Position numbers and translations under genes: made by a program. Below the pieces are notes generated by a model. That model made no database searches and had not been told where the DNA came from. It saw nothing but the letters and a program-made list of their open reading frames with translations. This document shows positions 1 through 9,714 of a stretch of DNA of 64,000 nucleotides, in pieces. Origin of the DNA: Sphingomonas sp. Leaf339 (GTDB taxonomy: Bacteria; Pseudomonadota; Alphaproteobacteria; Sphingomonadales; Sphingomonadaceae); NCBI RefSeq assembly GCF_001426195.1, contig NZ_LMRS01000012.1:558001-622000 (forward strand). Reading direction: 5' to 3'. Position 1 is the stretch's first letter. Each line of letters opens with the position of its first letter.

Positions 1-773
1 GGCAGATTGCGGCGGATCAGGTCGGTCGGCACGACCGGATCGGCCTGCACCGTCACCGACGACAGCGTGTACAGCCGCCCCGGTGATGCGGTCAGCACCG
101 CCTTCAGCCGGCCGGGCGTGGCTGGCACCTGCTCAACGACCGACACGGCGGTGGCGTCGTAATACCCCAACGACCGCATTAGCCGGACGGCCAGACTTTC
201 ATCCTCACGCGCACGCGCCGATACCTGCGCAGTATTGGATGCCTTGCCCTTACCCTCGTTCAGCGCCGACAGCGACTTGAACTGACCATCCAGGCTCAGC
301 TTCTCCAGCCCCTTCACTTCGGTGTCGTACCGAATTTCAGGACTGTCGACATTGGCGACGGTCGTGTTGTCGAGCGGGGTCGTGTCGAAGCTGGCGAGCG
401 GCGTCAACGGCTGCGCCAGTGCCGGGTCCTCCGGCCCCACAGGCGCAAGCGTATCGCCGGTGGCCACGGGTGCGGTGGTCTGCGTGGTCGGGAGCGGCAC
501 GGCACCCGGCTTCGCATCCGGCTGCATTGGTTCGAGTGGGGCATTGATATCACCGGACAGCGGCGGCAGCGCGGCGTTGAATTCCGCGTCCGGCACGATC
601 GGCTGATTGCCCTGCGGATCGGATGCCGTCGCGGCGTCCGGCGCGGTGTCGGACTTCGGCGCATCCGGCCCCTTGGCAGGAGCGGTGCCCGGCCTGGCGA
701 TCTGGCCGACGGCAGGAGAAGCGGCCATCAGCGCAACGGCCAACCAGTAATGCCGACGGTGCGGTACGATCAC
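1..773 (-). CDS. TamA/BamA-like outer membrane assembly protein (5' part, runs off the left edge)
   Basis: The window holds only the N-terminal part, about 257 codons. I start it at GTG 773, which follows an AAAGGGG ribosome binding sequence and gives a good signal peptide (IVPHRRHYWLAVALMAASPAVGQ is the region; cleavage probably after VGQ). ATG 728 would cut the signal in half. Next comes a Pro/Ala/Asp-rich low-complexity linker of about 100 residues, then a segment (EIRYDTEVKGLEKL ... SARAREDESLAVRLMRSLGYYDATAVSV) that resembles a POTRA domain of the TamA/Omp85 family. Such proteins insert beta-barrel proteins or autotransporters into the outer membrane. The barrel lies outside the window, so TamA versus another Omp85 member cannot be settled here. 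A 120-bp gap separates it from the next gene upstream. Confidence 0.6.
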   Translation of the reverse strand, partial: MIVPHRRHYWLAVALMAASPAVGQIARPGTAPAKGPDAPKSDTAPDAATASDPQGNQPIVPDAEFNAALPPLSGDINAPLEPMQPDAKPGAVPLPTTQTTAPVATGDTLAPVGPEDPALAQPLTPLASFDTTPLDNTTVANVDSPEIRYDTEVKGLEKLSLDGQFKSLSALNEGKGKASNTAQVSARAREDESLAVRLMRSLGYYDATAVSVVEQVPATPGRLKAVLTASPGRLYTLSSVTVQADPVVPTDLIRRNL

Positions 774-893
774 GCTGAACAAAGCCCCTTTGCCGATGGG
801 CGTCCGCTGTACCGGATCATAACCCTAACTCCCCGTGCAACGCACCAATGGCCATATGGTTCAACACGTTCCGACACTTTGTCGCCCACGCAG

Positions 894-1349
894 TCAACGC
901 GCCGGCGCGCAGCCGATCAGGCCGGCGACCGGGATCACCACCGCATCGGTTCCGCCACGTTCCACCGTCAGCGTGCCCTGCGGCACCGCGCCGCCATCGG
1001 TCAGCTCGGCTTGCGTCTGCACCGTCATGTCCAGTGTCACCGCAACGTCGCTGTTCCGATAGGCGGTCCGGGCCGCGAAACCGAAGCCGCCCAGCCCCGA
1101 TTCCGACGCTCGCGCCAGGTCGATCGCCTTACCGCCCAGCACCAGCCGCACCAGTGCCGGATCGGCCCCCGCCATCGCCACCAGCTTGCGGTCCGACACG
1201 TTCCACAAATATGCCGCGCAGCCCTGCGCCGGCAGCGGCTGGCGGCCGAGTTCGCCGGGGACCGGCGGCACGGCCTGCGGAGCGGCAGCCTGAGAAGCGC
1301 CGGCCTGGCCCGCAACGGACAGGAGAAGAGCAAGCATCGATGCGATCAT
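894..1349 (-). CDS. Small secreted protein of unknown function, coupled to prepilin peptidase
   Basis: A 151-residue protein with a clear signal peptide (MIASMLALLLSVAGQAGA). I do not recognise the family. The mature part is Pro/Ala-rich at first, then carries one Cys at residue 44 and one at residue 147, placed so that a disulfide could close the domain, and a beta-rich C-terminal half. Its ATG overlaps the stop codon of the prepilin peptidase gene by four bases (ATGA), so the two are probably translationally coupled. A longer upstream start is open in frame but would lie inside the peptidase gene and lack a signal peptide. The neighbour suggests a role at the cell envelope; that is inference only. 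Confidence 0.6.
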   Translation of the reverse strand: MIASMLALLLSVAGQAGASQAAAPQAVPPVPGELGRQPLPAQGCAAYLWNVSDRKLVAMAGADPALVRLVLGGKAIDLARASESGLGGFGFAARTAYRNSDVAVTLDMTVQTQAELTDGGAVPQGTLTVERGGTDAVVIPVAGLIGCAPAR

Positions 1350-2104
1350 GCCATCCACCCTACCATCATCAACCACGCCGGGTAAGCCGCCAGCGCCAGC
1401 AATGTCCCCAGCGGCAGGGCGTCGTCCGCCGCCATCGCCCGCCCGGTCAGCCGCCGGAACAGCACGATGCCCAGCCCGATCAGGCTGGCCGTCAGCATCA
1501 CCGCCGGCAACATCCGCCACCCGATCCAGAGGCCGATCGCCCCGAACAGCTTGGGATCGCCGCCGCCCATCCCCTCACGCCCCCGCCAGCGCCGATATCC
1601 CGTGGCGATCGCCCACAGCATCGCAAAGCCCGCGACGCCGCCGATCAGGCGATCCGTCAGCGGTGGCGGCATCCGATCCCAAAGTCCGGTCGCCAGCCCC
1701 ATCGCGGCCAGCAATCCCGTCAGCCGGTCCGGCAACCAGAACGCGCGCCAGTCGAGCGCCGCCAGCACCAGCAGCAGCCAGCCGAACGCAGCGCCCGCGA
1801 TCGCCGCAGGCCCCGCCGCGATCCAGCCGGCCGCGCCGCCGATCACCACCGCCGCCGCCTCGATCCGCCAATGGATCGGATCGATCAGCGCGCCGCACCC
1901 GCGGCATCGCCCGCGCTGCACCAGCGCACTCAGCAACGGCACCAATTCCGCCGGCCCCAGCGTCCGCCCGCACGCATCGCAAGCGGATCGTCCGCGCATC
2001 ACCGACCGATCCTCGGTCCAGCGCACCACCAGCGCCGCCAGGAAACTGCCGACGATCGCGCCCAGCATCGCCAGCGCGCCGGCCCAGACACCCGCGTCAG
2101 ACAC
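1346..2104 (-). CDS. Prepilin peptidase (type IV leader peptidase, A24 family)
   Basis: A 252-residue polytopic inner-membrane aspartic protease that cleaves, and in some members N-methylates, type IV prepilins and pseudopilins. The N-terminal cytoplasmic loop has the two CxxC pairs of the zinc-binding form (CDACG and CRGCG). The two catalytic aspartates are visible in LDWRAFWLPD and in GGGDPKLFGAIGLW, the latter matching the GxGDxK signature. About seven hydrophobic segments follow. GTG 2104 is preferred because it gives the usual short N-terminus and overlaps the upstream stop by eight bases. No pilin or secretion ATPase gene lies in the window, so its substrates are encoded elsewhere. Confidence 0.85.
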   Translation of the reverse strand: MSDAGVWAGALAMLGAIVGSFLAALVVRWTEDRSVMRGRSACDACGRTLGPAELVPLLSALVQRGRCRGCGALIDPIHWRIEAAAVVIGGAAGWIAAGPAAIAGAAFGWLLLVLAALDWRAFWLPDRLTGLLAAMGLATGLWDRMPPPLTDRLIGGVAGFAMLWAIATGYRRWRGREGMGGGDPKLFGAIGLWIGWRMLPAVMLTASLIGLGIVLFRRLTGRAMAADDALPLGTLLALAAYPAWLMMVGWMA

Positions 2105-2348
2105 TTTGACGCACCAGATAACGATAAACACCCAGCACATTGATCGCCAACAGGACGCCATTCTGCGTTCCCAGCGCCCAGTCCTCGGTCAAATACGCTC
2201 CCGCAAACCACGCGATCGACGAGGCGACGAAGATAACGAAGCCGAACCCCGTCGCCCGTCGCCCCAGATCCAGCGAAACGATCAACGCCGCCGTCATGCC
2301 CGACAAGGAGGCCGTCCATTTGATCAAGTCGGTGGCGGTGTCCATCAT
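2097..2348 (-). CDS. Small integral membrane protein, unknown function
   Basis: About 83 residues (MMDTATDLIKW...YRYLVRQSV) with three predicted membrane segments: TAALIVSLDLG, GFVIFVASSIAWFAGAYL and GTQNGVLLAINVLGVYRYL. The frame stays open further upstream (an ATG at 2411 and a GTG at 2390), so the start is uncertain. I chose 2348 because it places the N-terminus just before the first amphipathic stretch. It is not a family I can name. The third segment faintly recalls PnuC-like small transporters, but that is too weak for a functional call. It overlaps the prepilin peptidase start by eight bases and heads the three-gene minus-strand operon. Confidence 0.5.
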   Translation of the reverse strand: MMDTATDLIKWTASLSGMTAALIVSLDLGRRATGFGFVIFVASSIAWFAGAYLTEDWALGTQNGVLLAINVLGVYRYLVRQSV

Positions 2349-2431
2349 CCAGCCGTAACGGGCCGAGCCGCTTTTGCCATCGGCGATCACAGTTCCTACA
2401 TCATCGATCAACTAGATTTGGAGAGAATGTC

Positions 2432-3658
2432 TTGGCCACCCGGTTCGCGGGCGATGTCGCCCCTGGTTTCGCGTCCCATGATCCCGTCGTGATCCTGTCC
2501 TATGCCCGCACCCCGATGGGATCGTTTCAGGGCAGCCTGACCGGTGTCACCGCGACCGAGCTTGGCGCCGCCGCCGTTCGTGGTGCCGTCGCCCGCGCCG
2601 GCATGTCCGCCGACGCGGTTGAGCGCATCTATATGGGCTGCGTCCTGCCCGCGGGCCTCGGCCAGGCACCGGCGCGACAGGCAGCGATCGGGGCTGGTCT
2701 GGGTACGCAGGTCGAGGCGACGACGGTCAACAAGATGTGCGGATCGGGGATGCAGGCGGCGATCATGGCGGCCGATGCGCTGGCCGCCGGTTCGGTCGAC
2801 CTGCTGGTCGCGGGCGGCATGGAGAGCATGACGAACGCCCCCTATCTGTCGCGCAAGCACCGCGCCGGCGCGCGTATCGGCCATGATACGATGTACGACC
2901 ATATTTACCTCGACGGGTTGGAGGATGCGTACGAACCCGGTCGCCTGATGGGCAACTTCGCCGAGGAAAGCGCCACCGAATATCAGTTCACCCGCGCCGC
3001 GATGGACGGCTTCGCGATCGAATCGCTTCACCGTGCCCAGCGCGCGCAGCGCGACGGCGCCTTCGATCGCGAGATCGTCCCGGTCGATGTCGCCGGTCGC
3101 AAGGGCACGACCACCGTCACGCTCGACGAACAGCCCGCGCGCGGCGACGTCGCCCGCATCCCGACGCTGAAGCCCGCCTTCTCCCCCGACGGCAGCATCA
3201 CCGCCGCCAACGCGTCGTCGATCTCGGATGGTGCCGCCGCGCTGGTGATGACGCGCGCATCGGTCGCCGAGCGGCTCGGCCTGACGCCGATCGCCCGCAT
3301 CGTCGCCCATGCCGGCCACGCCCATGCCCCCGCCCGCTTCGCCACCGCCCCCGTGCCGGCGATGCGTAAGGCAATGGAGCGCGCCGGCTGGAGCATCGCG
3401 GATATCGACCTGTTCGAGGTGAACGAGGCGTTTGCCGCCGTCGCGATGATCGCGATGCACGATCTCGACATCCCGCACGACCGGCTGAACATCCATGGCG
3501 GCGCCTGTGCGTTGGGCCATCCGATCGGCGCCAGCGGGGCGCGGATCATTGCCACGCTGCTCTCCGCGCTGGAGCGCACCGGTGGCACCCGTGGCTTGGC
3601 CTCGCTGTGCATCGGCGGTGGCGAGGCGACGGCGGTGGCGGTGGAATTGATGCGCTGA
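2432..3658 (+). CDS. Acetyl-CoA C-acetyltransferase (biosynthetic-type thiolase)
   Basis: A 408-residue cytosolic thiolase that condenses two acetyl-CoA, or cleaves acetoacetyl-CoA. The nucleophilic Cys103 sits in NKMCGSGMQ, the catalytic His363 in ALGHPIGASGAR and the proton-donating Cys393 in LCIGGGE; VNEAFAAV is also present. The start is TTG 2432, supported by a GGAGAG sequence seven bases upstream. The N-terminus is about 15 residues longer than usual before DPVVILSYARTPMG, so a later start is possible. It stands alone between a divergent minus-strand operon and a MAPEG gene. Acetoacetyl-CoA from tyrosine breakdown would be a natural substrate, but the sequence does not show the direction in vivo. 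Confidence 0.88.
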   Translation: MATRFAGDVAPGFASHDPVVILSYARTPMGSFQGSLTGVTATELGAAAVRGAVARAGMSADAVERIYMGCVLPAGLGQAPARQAAIGAGLGTQVEATTVNKMCGSGMQAAIMAADALAAGSVDLLVAGGMESMTNAPYLSRKHRAGARIGHDTMYDHIYLDGLEDAYEPGRLMGNFAEESATEYQFTRAAMDGFAIESLHRAQRAQRDGAFDREIVPVDVAGRKGTTTVTLDEQPARGDVARIPTLKPAFSPDGSITAANASSISDGAAALVMTRASVAERLGLTPIARIVAHAGHAHAPARFATAPVPAMRKAMERAGWSIADIDLFEVNEAFAAVAMIAMHDLDIPHDRLNIHGGACALGHPIGASGARIIATLLSALERTGGTRGLASLCIGGGEATAVAVELMR

Positions 3659-3731
3659 CCGCCGGTCGCGGGAGCGAAAGGCGGCGGGGCGGCGTTCCGC
3701 TGCTGACGCCTGCCCCTGCTGGAGAATGCCG

Positions 3732-4130
3732 ATGACCAATCTGCCGATCGAAATCGCGCTGCTCGGCTGGTCGACGGTGCTGCTGTTCGCCCACATCATG
3801 GTGCAGGGACAAACCGTGACCCGCGAGCGGGGGTTGGACTGGAACGCCGGCCCCCGCGATGACAGCGCCGCGCCGCTCGGTCCCCTTGCCGGCCGCGCCC
3901 AGCGCGCGCTGACGAATTTTCAGGAAACCTACCCCGCCTTTATCGGGTTGGCGCTTGCCCTGGCTGTCACGGACCGCACCGGCGGGATCGGCGCAGTAGG
4001 GGCCGCAACATGGTTCGTCGCCCGCATCGCCTACATCCCGCTTTATCTGTTCGGTGTACCCTATGTGCGCAGCCTGTGCTGGCTGGTGTCGATCCTCGGC
4101 CTGCTGCTGATGCTGATCCGGTTGATGTAG
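3732..4130 (+). CDS. MAPEG family membrane protein
   Basis: A 132-residue protein with four hydrophobic segments and the conserved patch FQETYPAFIGLALAL typical of bacterial MAPEG proteins (membrane-associated proteins in eicosanoid and glutathione metabolism). The loop after the first helix (RERGLDWNAGPRDD...PLAGRAQRALTNFQE) is also characteristic. Bacterial members are mostly uncharacterised; some show glutathione transferase or peroxidase activity. The start at ATG 3732 has GGAG seven bases upstream, whereas the in-frame ATG 3726 would lie right against that sequence. It follows the thiolase gene by 73 bases and may be co-transcribed. Confidence 0.75.
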   Translation: MTNLPIEIALLGWSTVLLFAHIMVQGQTVTRERGLDWNAGPRDDSAAPLGPLAGRAQRALTNFQETYPAFIGLALALAVTDRTGGIGAVGAATWFVARIAYIPLYLFGVPYVRSLCWLVSILGLLLMLIRLM

Positions 4131-4180
4131 GCACAAGGATGGACAGTCTCTACATACTCTGACCGGTCGTCCCGACTAGC

Positions 4181-4296
4181 GACTGAGCTTGTCGAAGGCC
4201 CGTATCGAAGGACGGGTTGTCGCGCGGAACGGTGCCTCGATACGACCCCTCGATACGCCCCTGCGGGGCTACTCGGTCTCTACTCGGCACGAACGG
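4181..4296. repeat. Sphingomonad-type intergenic repeat (GAGCTTGTCGAAGG / CTCGATACG family)
   Basis: The 183-bp gap between convergent genes contains CGACTGAGCTTGTCGAAGG, two CTCGATACG units and CCCCTGCGGGGCTACTCGG, where CCCCTGCGGGG is itself palindromic. I recognise this wording as a dispersed intergenic element common in sphingomonad genomes. Only one copy is seen in this window, so the repeat status rests on recollection, not on comparison here. Confidence 0.5.
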
Positions 4297-4313
4297 GGGT
4301 GAAACCAGTCGTC

Positions 4314-5096
4314 CTAAAGCGCACCCGCTGCCGTCGTCTCGCTGATCGCATGCTTCGGCTCGCCGCCCTGCGTCCGCACCAGCGTCTCGAACCGATCCCC
4401 GTCAATCACGATCTCGTTGAACGCGGGCGGGCTGTTGCGCACCCGTTTCGATAGCGTCCCGGCGCCGATCATCCGCACCATCCAGCCATTGCAATCGACC
4501 GGCACATCGAATGGATCATGGACATGGCCCGACAGCACCGCATGGGCGCCCGCCGCCGCCAGTTCGCCCAGCGCATGTTCGCCCCGCCGCGTCTTGGCCG
4601 TGCCCTTTGTCCCGCCTTCAATCAGCGGGTGGTGCGCCGCCACGAAGATCAGATTGCCCTTGGGCGCCTTGTCGATCAGTGCCAGCGCCTTGCGCAGCGC
4701 ACCGGGGCTGACGCTGCCCTTCGACCAGTTCCACCGCCACTGCGCGCGTGCCGTCGTCTTCAGCGGCACCACCGTCACCCCTGGCAGGTCGAGCGGCCGC
4801 TCGATCATCTTCTCGATCGCGGCATACCGGCGATACGGGATCAGGAAACGGCGGATCGGGTCCCAATAATAGGGAATGTCATGATTGCCGACCTCGACCG
4901 TCACCGGCGCAGCGAGGCTCTTCAACCACGCCCCGCCCGCCTCGAACTCCCGCGTCCGCGCCCGCATCGTCAGGTCGCCGGTCATCAGCACAGCGTCCGG
5001 CCGCTCGATCTCGACCCGTTCCTTGAACCAGGCGATCGCGGCCGGATCTTCCTTGCCGAAATGGACGTCGCTGACGTGGAATAGCTTGGTAGTCAT
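4314..5096 (-). CDS. Calcineurin-like metallophosphoesterase
   Basis: A 260-residue cytosolic protein with the full set of di-metal phosphoesterase motifs in order: DVHFG near the N-terminus, GDLT, GNHD, the HHP histidine block (VAAHHPLIEGG) and GHVHDP near residue 195. Family members hydrolyse phosphomonoesters or diesters, including cyclic nucleotides and UDP-diacylglucosamine. The spacing fits the small cytosolic 3',5'-cAMP phosphodiesterase-like branch better than LpxH, but substrate cannot be read from sequence. The N-terminus MTTKLFHVSDVHFG is the usual length. It lies 32 bp downstream of the catalase-like gene on the same strand and may share its transcript. Confidence 0.8.
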   Translation of the reverse strand: MTTKLFHVSDVHFGKEDPAAIAWFKERVEIERPDAVLMTGDLTMRARTREFEAGGAWLKSLAAPVTVEVGNHDIPYYWDPIRRFLIPYRRYAAIEKMIERPLDLPGVTVVPLKTTARAQWRWNWSKGSVSPGALRKALALIDKAPKGNLIFVAAHHPLIEGGTKGTAKTRRGEHALGELAAAGAHAVLSGHVHDPFDVPVDCNGWMVRMIGAGTLSKRVRNSPPAFNEIVIDGDRFETLVRTQGGEPKHAISETTAAGAL

Positions 5097-5128
5097 CTCG
5101 ACGCCCCTTCCCGTTCACCACCGATCCG

Positions 5129-6223
5129 TCAAGGCAGCTCGGCCAGCGCCTTTGGCTGATGCAACGGGCATCCGTTGAACCTGCCGCGGAAGTCGGCCGA
5201 ATGCTGATATGTGTCTTTACGTGCGCGGTTGATGTTACCCAGCGGCTGATGCGCCGTCACGCCGTGCCAGATGCTATAGGACAGCGCGTCGTCGATCGCG
5301 TCCGACGCGCCATGTTGCCACGACGGTTGCGGCGGCATCTCCAGCGTGGCGACGGTGACGAACGGGCTGTCCTTTTCGTCCCACACCTTGGTCGGATCCT
5401 CGACTGGCATCGCGTCCAGATCGCGGTTCAGCTGCACCCGCAATTCCCAGGTGCCGCCCTGCGACGCCATCACCTCGTTCACCACCTCACGCAGCGCATC
5501 CGGGCGGTCCTTTGTCGACACCGTATCGCCGGTCAACTGTGTCAGCGCCGGACTGACCGGCGCCAGCGAGAACTTGGCGATATGGTCGCCGTAGCGGAAT
5601 GGCGTCTGGCTGTAATATGTCTCGCCCAGCGGATGCACCTGCGCCGCGCCGCCCAGCGTCTGCAACGTCGACGATTCCAGCCCGACCGCCTCCAGCGTCG
5701 CCTCGAACGCGCGCAGCACACCCGACAGCAGCTTCTTCGCGCCCTCCGCCTTGTCGGTCGTGCCGGCCAGCAGCTTCAGGTTCTTGGAGAACGCCTCGGC
5801 ATCCTTGGCCGCAAACGCCGGGCCGTTCACCATGATGATGTCCTGCGTCGTATCGCCTTCCGATCCCGGCAGACGCTCGCCTTCGACGCCGATCAGCTTC
5901 AGCGCCAACCCACGCGGCAGGGCTATAGCGTCGTCGAGGATATCGCCTGGATTGGTCGAGAAACGGATCACCGCTTCATAGGTCGCCGGCCGGGCGAACA
6001 CGCCCTGCGCCAGTTCTGGCGGCAGGTCGGCATGGACGGTCAGCTTGCCCTTCGCGATGCCATGCGCCTTGGCGTGCACCGATCGCACGGCGTGGCCGTA
6101 ATCCGCCGACGTCGTCTCGAGGATGGTCTGGAACGAATCGTTCAGCTGGCCGATCACCTCGCCCTCGTCCGGCTGCACATGCTCGACCGACGGATCGAAA
6201 CGGACGGGTGGTTTGATCGTCAT
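5129..6223 (-). CDS. Catalase family protein (small y4iL-like clade)
   Basis: A 364-residue protein, shorter than typical catalases (about 480-700). It shows catalase-fold landmarks: GHAVRSVHAKAHG, probably holding the distal heme histidine; EAVIRFSTNPGD; a DIIMVNGPAFAAKDAEAF segment matching the catalase N[DN]xPxFF region; FRYGDHIAKFSL; and a C-terminal SYSIWHGVTAHQPLGNINRARK block. The RxFxYxDT motif that supplies the proximal heme tyrosine in classical catalases is not obvious, so heme ligation may differ. Known relatives of this clade are catalase-like heme proteins whose activity (catalase, peroxidase or oxygenase) is mostly untested. No signal peptide is seen. Confidence 0.75.
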   Translation of the reverse strand: MTIKPPVRFDPSVEHVQPDEGEVIGQLNDSFQTILETTSADYGHAVRSVHAKAHGIAKGKLTVHADLPPELAQGVFARPATYEAVIRFSTNPGDILDDAIALPRGLALKLIGVEGERLPGSEGDTTQDIIMVNGPAFAAKDAEAFSKNLKLLAGTTDKAEGAKKLLSGVLRAFEATLEAVGLESSTLQTLGGAAQVHPLGETYYSQTPFRYGDHIAKFSLAPVSPALTQLTGDTVSTKDRPDALREVVNEVMASQGGTWELRVQLNRDLDAMPVEDPTKVWDEKDSPFVTVATLEMPPQPSWQHGASDAIDDALSYSIWHGVTAHQPLGNINRARKDTYQHSADFRGRFNGCPLHQPKALAELP

Positions 6224-6295
6224 GCCGGGTATCCTTCTGTGATATCGAAGGATTAACCGTTCAGAGGATGCCCCGTTCCGCGCCCGTATCGATTG

Positions 6296-7675
6296 CTACA
6301 CCATCATGGCGATCGTCATGACCGGCAGGGTGGCCCGCGCCACCAGCCCGATCGCCACCACCAGCGCCAGTGCTACCGACCCGGCAATCACCGCCCGCCG
6401 TGACCAGCGCTCGCCGCCGAGCAACACGCACGCCAGCGCCGTCACGATCATCGCCCACAGATGATATCTCAGGTCGGACGCGATACTGAACGCCCCGAAA
6501 CTCGCCTCCAGCATTAGCGCCGACACCAGCATCGCCCGCGCGACACCCGCGACCGGCGACGCCGCCCGCCACGTCGCGACCAGCGCCGTGATCGCCGCGA
6601 TGATCCACGCCACCGGCCACCCCAGCGGCGTGGCCGTGATCAGCCCGGCCAGCCGCTGCCACTTCACCGCCAGCCAGCCCGGCTGACCCAGCCCCAGTTC
6701 GTTCGGTTCCGACCCACCCGGCGGCCCCGCGTTCGGCCACTCGGCGGGCACCCACCAGCGCAATGTCGAATTCAGATGCGCCAGCCGATGCCCGGCATAG
6801 GCCAGCGGATGCGCGACGATCGCCGGCACCAGCATCGCGTAAAGCCGCGGCGGCGGCAGCTTTTGCATCCGCTCGCTGGCCGCCGCACAGGCTGGTGCCT
6901 CGCCCAGCGAGTCCCAGAAGAACGCCGTCACGCAATGATGCGCGATCAGCGCAAGGGTTTCGGCCTGTGTGAACCCCGCCGCGTCGGTCGGCGCGATCCG
7001 CACCGCGATGCCAGCCAGATCGTAAAGCGGCTGCGTTCGCTGCACCCCGCTCGGCTCCGCGCCCAGGACGCGCTGGTTGATCCCCGGCGACAGCGCCAGC
7101 GTCACCGCGACCAGCCCGATCACGATCCCGCCCCGCGTCCGCCAGCTTCTGGCCAGCACCAGCATCGCGACCAGCGGCGCCGCCGCAAACACCCCGTTGG
7201 CGCGGATCAGCACGGCATAACCCAGCAACATCGCCGCCACGGCCCAGACTGCGCCCGGCACCCGCCGCCCGTCGATCCGCCACCACCCGACGATGCCGAC
7301 CGCCGCCAGCATCGCCCCGATGCCCTGCGCATCCTTCAGCACCACCGCCTGCCAACCCAGGAACAGCGGGAACAGACCGACCGCCACGATGGCCCAGCCG
7401 GCCCGCGCACGCCCCGCGCGCATGATCGCTGCCGCGATCAGGCCCAGTCCGCTCCAGTATGTCGCCATCTGCACGACCAGCATCGGCCCCGCCCCGGCGC
7501 CGAACACCAGCAACCCCGCCCAGAGCCGCGCCATGACCGGCGGATGCCAGTCGTCATAACTGCCCGACAGCGCCTGCGCATATTGAGCAACGCTGTCATA
7601 CTCGGCAAAACCGGGCCAGAAGATCGCCAGCGAGACGAGCAACAACGCCGTGGCGGTGGTGATGAGCCGGGTCAT
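6296..7675 (-). CDS. Polytopic membrane protein, probable GT-C type glycosyltransferase
   Basis: About 459 residues with ten or more hydrophobic helices. The first periplasmic loop after helix 1 carries FWPGFAEYDSVAQYAQALSG followed by DDWHPP. An acidic motif in this place (EYDS) is typical of GT-C enzymes that use a polyprenyl-linked sugar donor. A charged loop near residues 300-350 contains several Trp and Pro residues. I start at ATG 7675. An in-frame start at 7765 would add 30 residues that are encoded by the palindromic repeat at 7712-7806, so that extension is unlikely to be genuine. Substrate is unknown, and a plain unknown membrane protein is the alternative. Confidence 0.55.
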   Translation of the reverse strand: MTRLITTATALLLVSLAIFWPGFAEYDSVAQYAQALSGSYDDWHPPVMARLWAGLLVFGAGAGPMLVVQMATYWSGLGLIAAAIMRAGRARAGWAIVAVGLFPLFLGWQAVVLKDAQGIGAMLAAVGIVGWWRIDGRRVPGAVWAVAAMLLGYAVLIRANGVFAAAPLVAMLVLARSWRTRGGIVIGLVAVTLALSPGINQRVLGAEPSGVQRTQPLYDLAGIAVRIAPTDAAGFTQAETLALIAHHCVTAFFWDSLGEAPACAAASERMQKLPPPRLYAMLVPAIVAHPLAYAGHRLAHLNSTLRWWVPAEWPNAGPPGGSEPNELGLGQPGWLAVKWQRLAGLITATPLGWPVAWIIAAITALVATWRAASPVAGVARAMLVSALMLEASFGAFSIASDLRYHLWAMIVTALACVLLGGERWSRRAVIAGSVALALVVAIGLVARATLPVMTIAMMV

Positions 7676-7711
7676 GGAGCGCCGCGAAGGTGCAGGACCT
7701 ACCCCCGAAAC

Positions 7712-7806
7712 AGCTTCCCCGGCGGAGGCCGGGGCCAAGTTGAGGAGGTCATCGTGAGTCATCACAAACCTTCACCCAACTGGACCCCGGCCTCCGCCGG
7801 GGAGGA
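7712..7806. repeat. Palindromic dispersed element, copy 1 (CCCCGGCGGAGGCCGGGG ... CCGGCCTCCGCCGGGG)
   Basis: Two arms form a long inverted repeat. The left arm has TTCCCCGGCGGAGGCCGGGG then CCAAGTTG; the right arm has CAACTGGACCCCGGCCTCC then GCCGGGG. About 35 bases with a GTGAGTCATCAC core lie between them. The same arm sequences, including the CCAACTGGACC block, recur at 15257-15344, so this is a repeat family within the window. It sits between the GT-C-like gene and lpdA. Confidence 0.8.
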
Positions 7807-7857
7807 AGATCGTCTGGAGAGACTCCCCGCCCAATCGACGGGAAGCCCACCTATGCC

Positions 7858-9252
<1,395 letters not shown>

Positions 9253-9289
9253 TTGTCGGTTCCTTCTCAGCGTCCGGCGCGAGGGCCGG

Positions 9290-9706
9290 TCAATTGTTCG
9301 TTTGCTCGACGATGACCGGCGGCACGCGTCGCGGCTGCCGGTCCTCGCCGATCGCGACGAAGGTGAATTTGGCCTCCGTCACCTTGTAACTGCGGTCGTC
9401 GTGGCGCGCGCGGCGCCAGCTTTCGACGTCGATCGTCATCGATGTGCGGCCGACACGCGCCAGCTTGGCGTACACCGACACCTCGTCCCCGACGACGACG
9501 GGGCGGTGAAAGGTCATGCCCTCCACCGCGATCGTCACCGCGCGGCCATGGCTGTGGCGCGATGCGACCGAGCCCGCGGCCGAATCCATCATGCTCATCA
9601 GCCACCCGCCGAAGATGTCGCCATAAGGATTGGTATCCGCCGGCATTGCAATCACGCGCACCGCCGGCAGCCCTTCTGGCGGCATCTCGTCGGGATGGAC
9701 GTCCAT
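9290..9706 (-). CDS. Acyl-CoA thioesterase, YciA-like hot-dog fold
   Basis: A 138-residue protein with one hot-dog domain. NPYGDIFGGWLMSMMDSAAG contains the conserved N..G.IFGG.L...D signature of the YciA/BACH acyl-CoA thioesterases, followed by the beta strands FHRPVVVGDEVSVYAKL. Family members release free acid and CoA from acyl-CoAs. It lies between pdhC (8 bp downstream of its stop) and lpdA, so it is probably co-transcribed with them. A role in clearing acyl-CoA or relieving CoA sequestration near the pyruvate dehydrogenase step is an inference from position. Confidence 0.85.
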   Translation of the reverse strand: MDVHPDEMPPEGLPAVRVIAMPADTNPYGDIFGGWLMSMMDSAAGSVASRHSHGRAVTIAVEGMTFHRPVVVGDEVSVYAKLARVGRTSMTIDVESWRRARHDDRSYKVTEAKFTFVAIGEDRQPRRVPPVIVEQTNN

Positions 9707-9714
9707 CGCCGGGA

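Noticed and set aside
848..2143. Long plus-strand open frames opposite the prepilin peptidase operon
   Set aside because: Composition is Arg/Pro/His-rich with no domain, the expected artefact on the antisense of high-GC genes. The minus strand has clear families and coupled starts.
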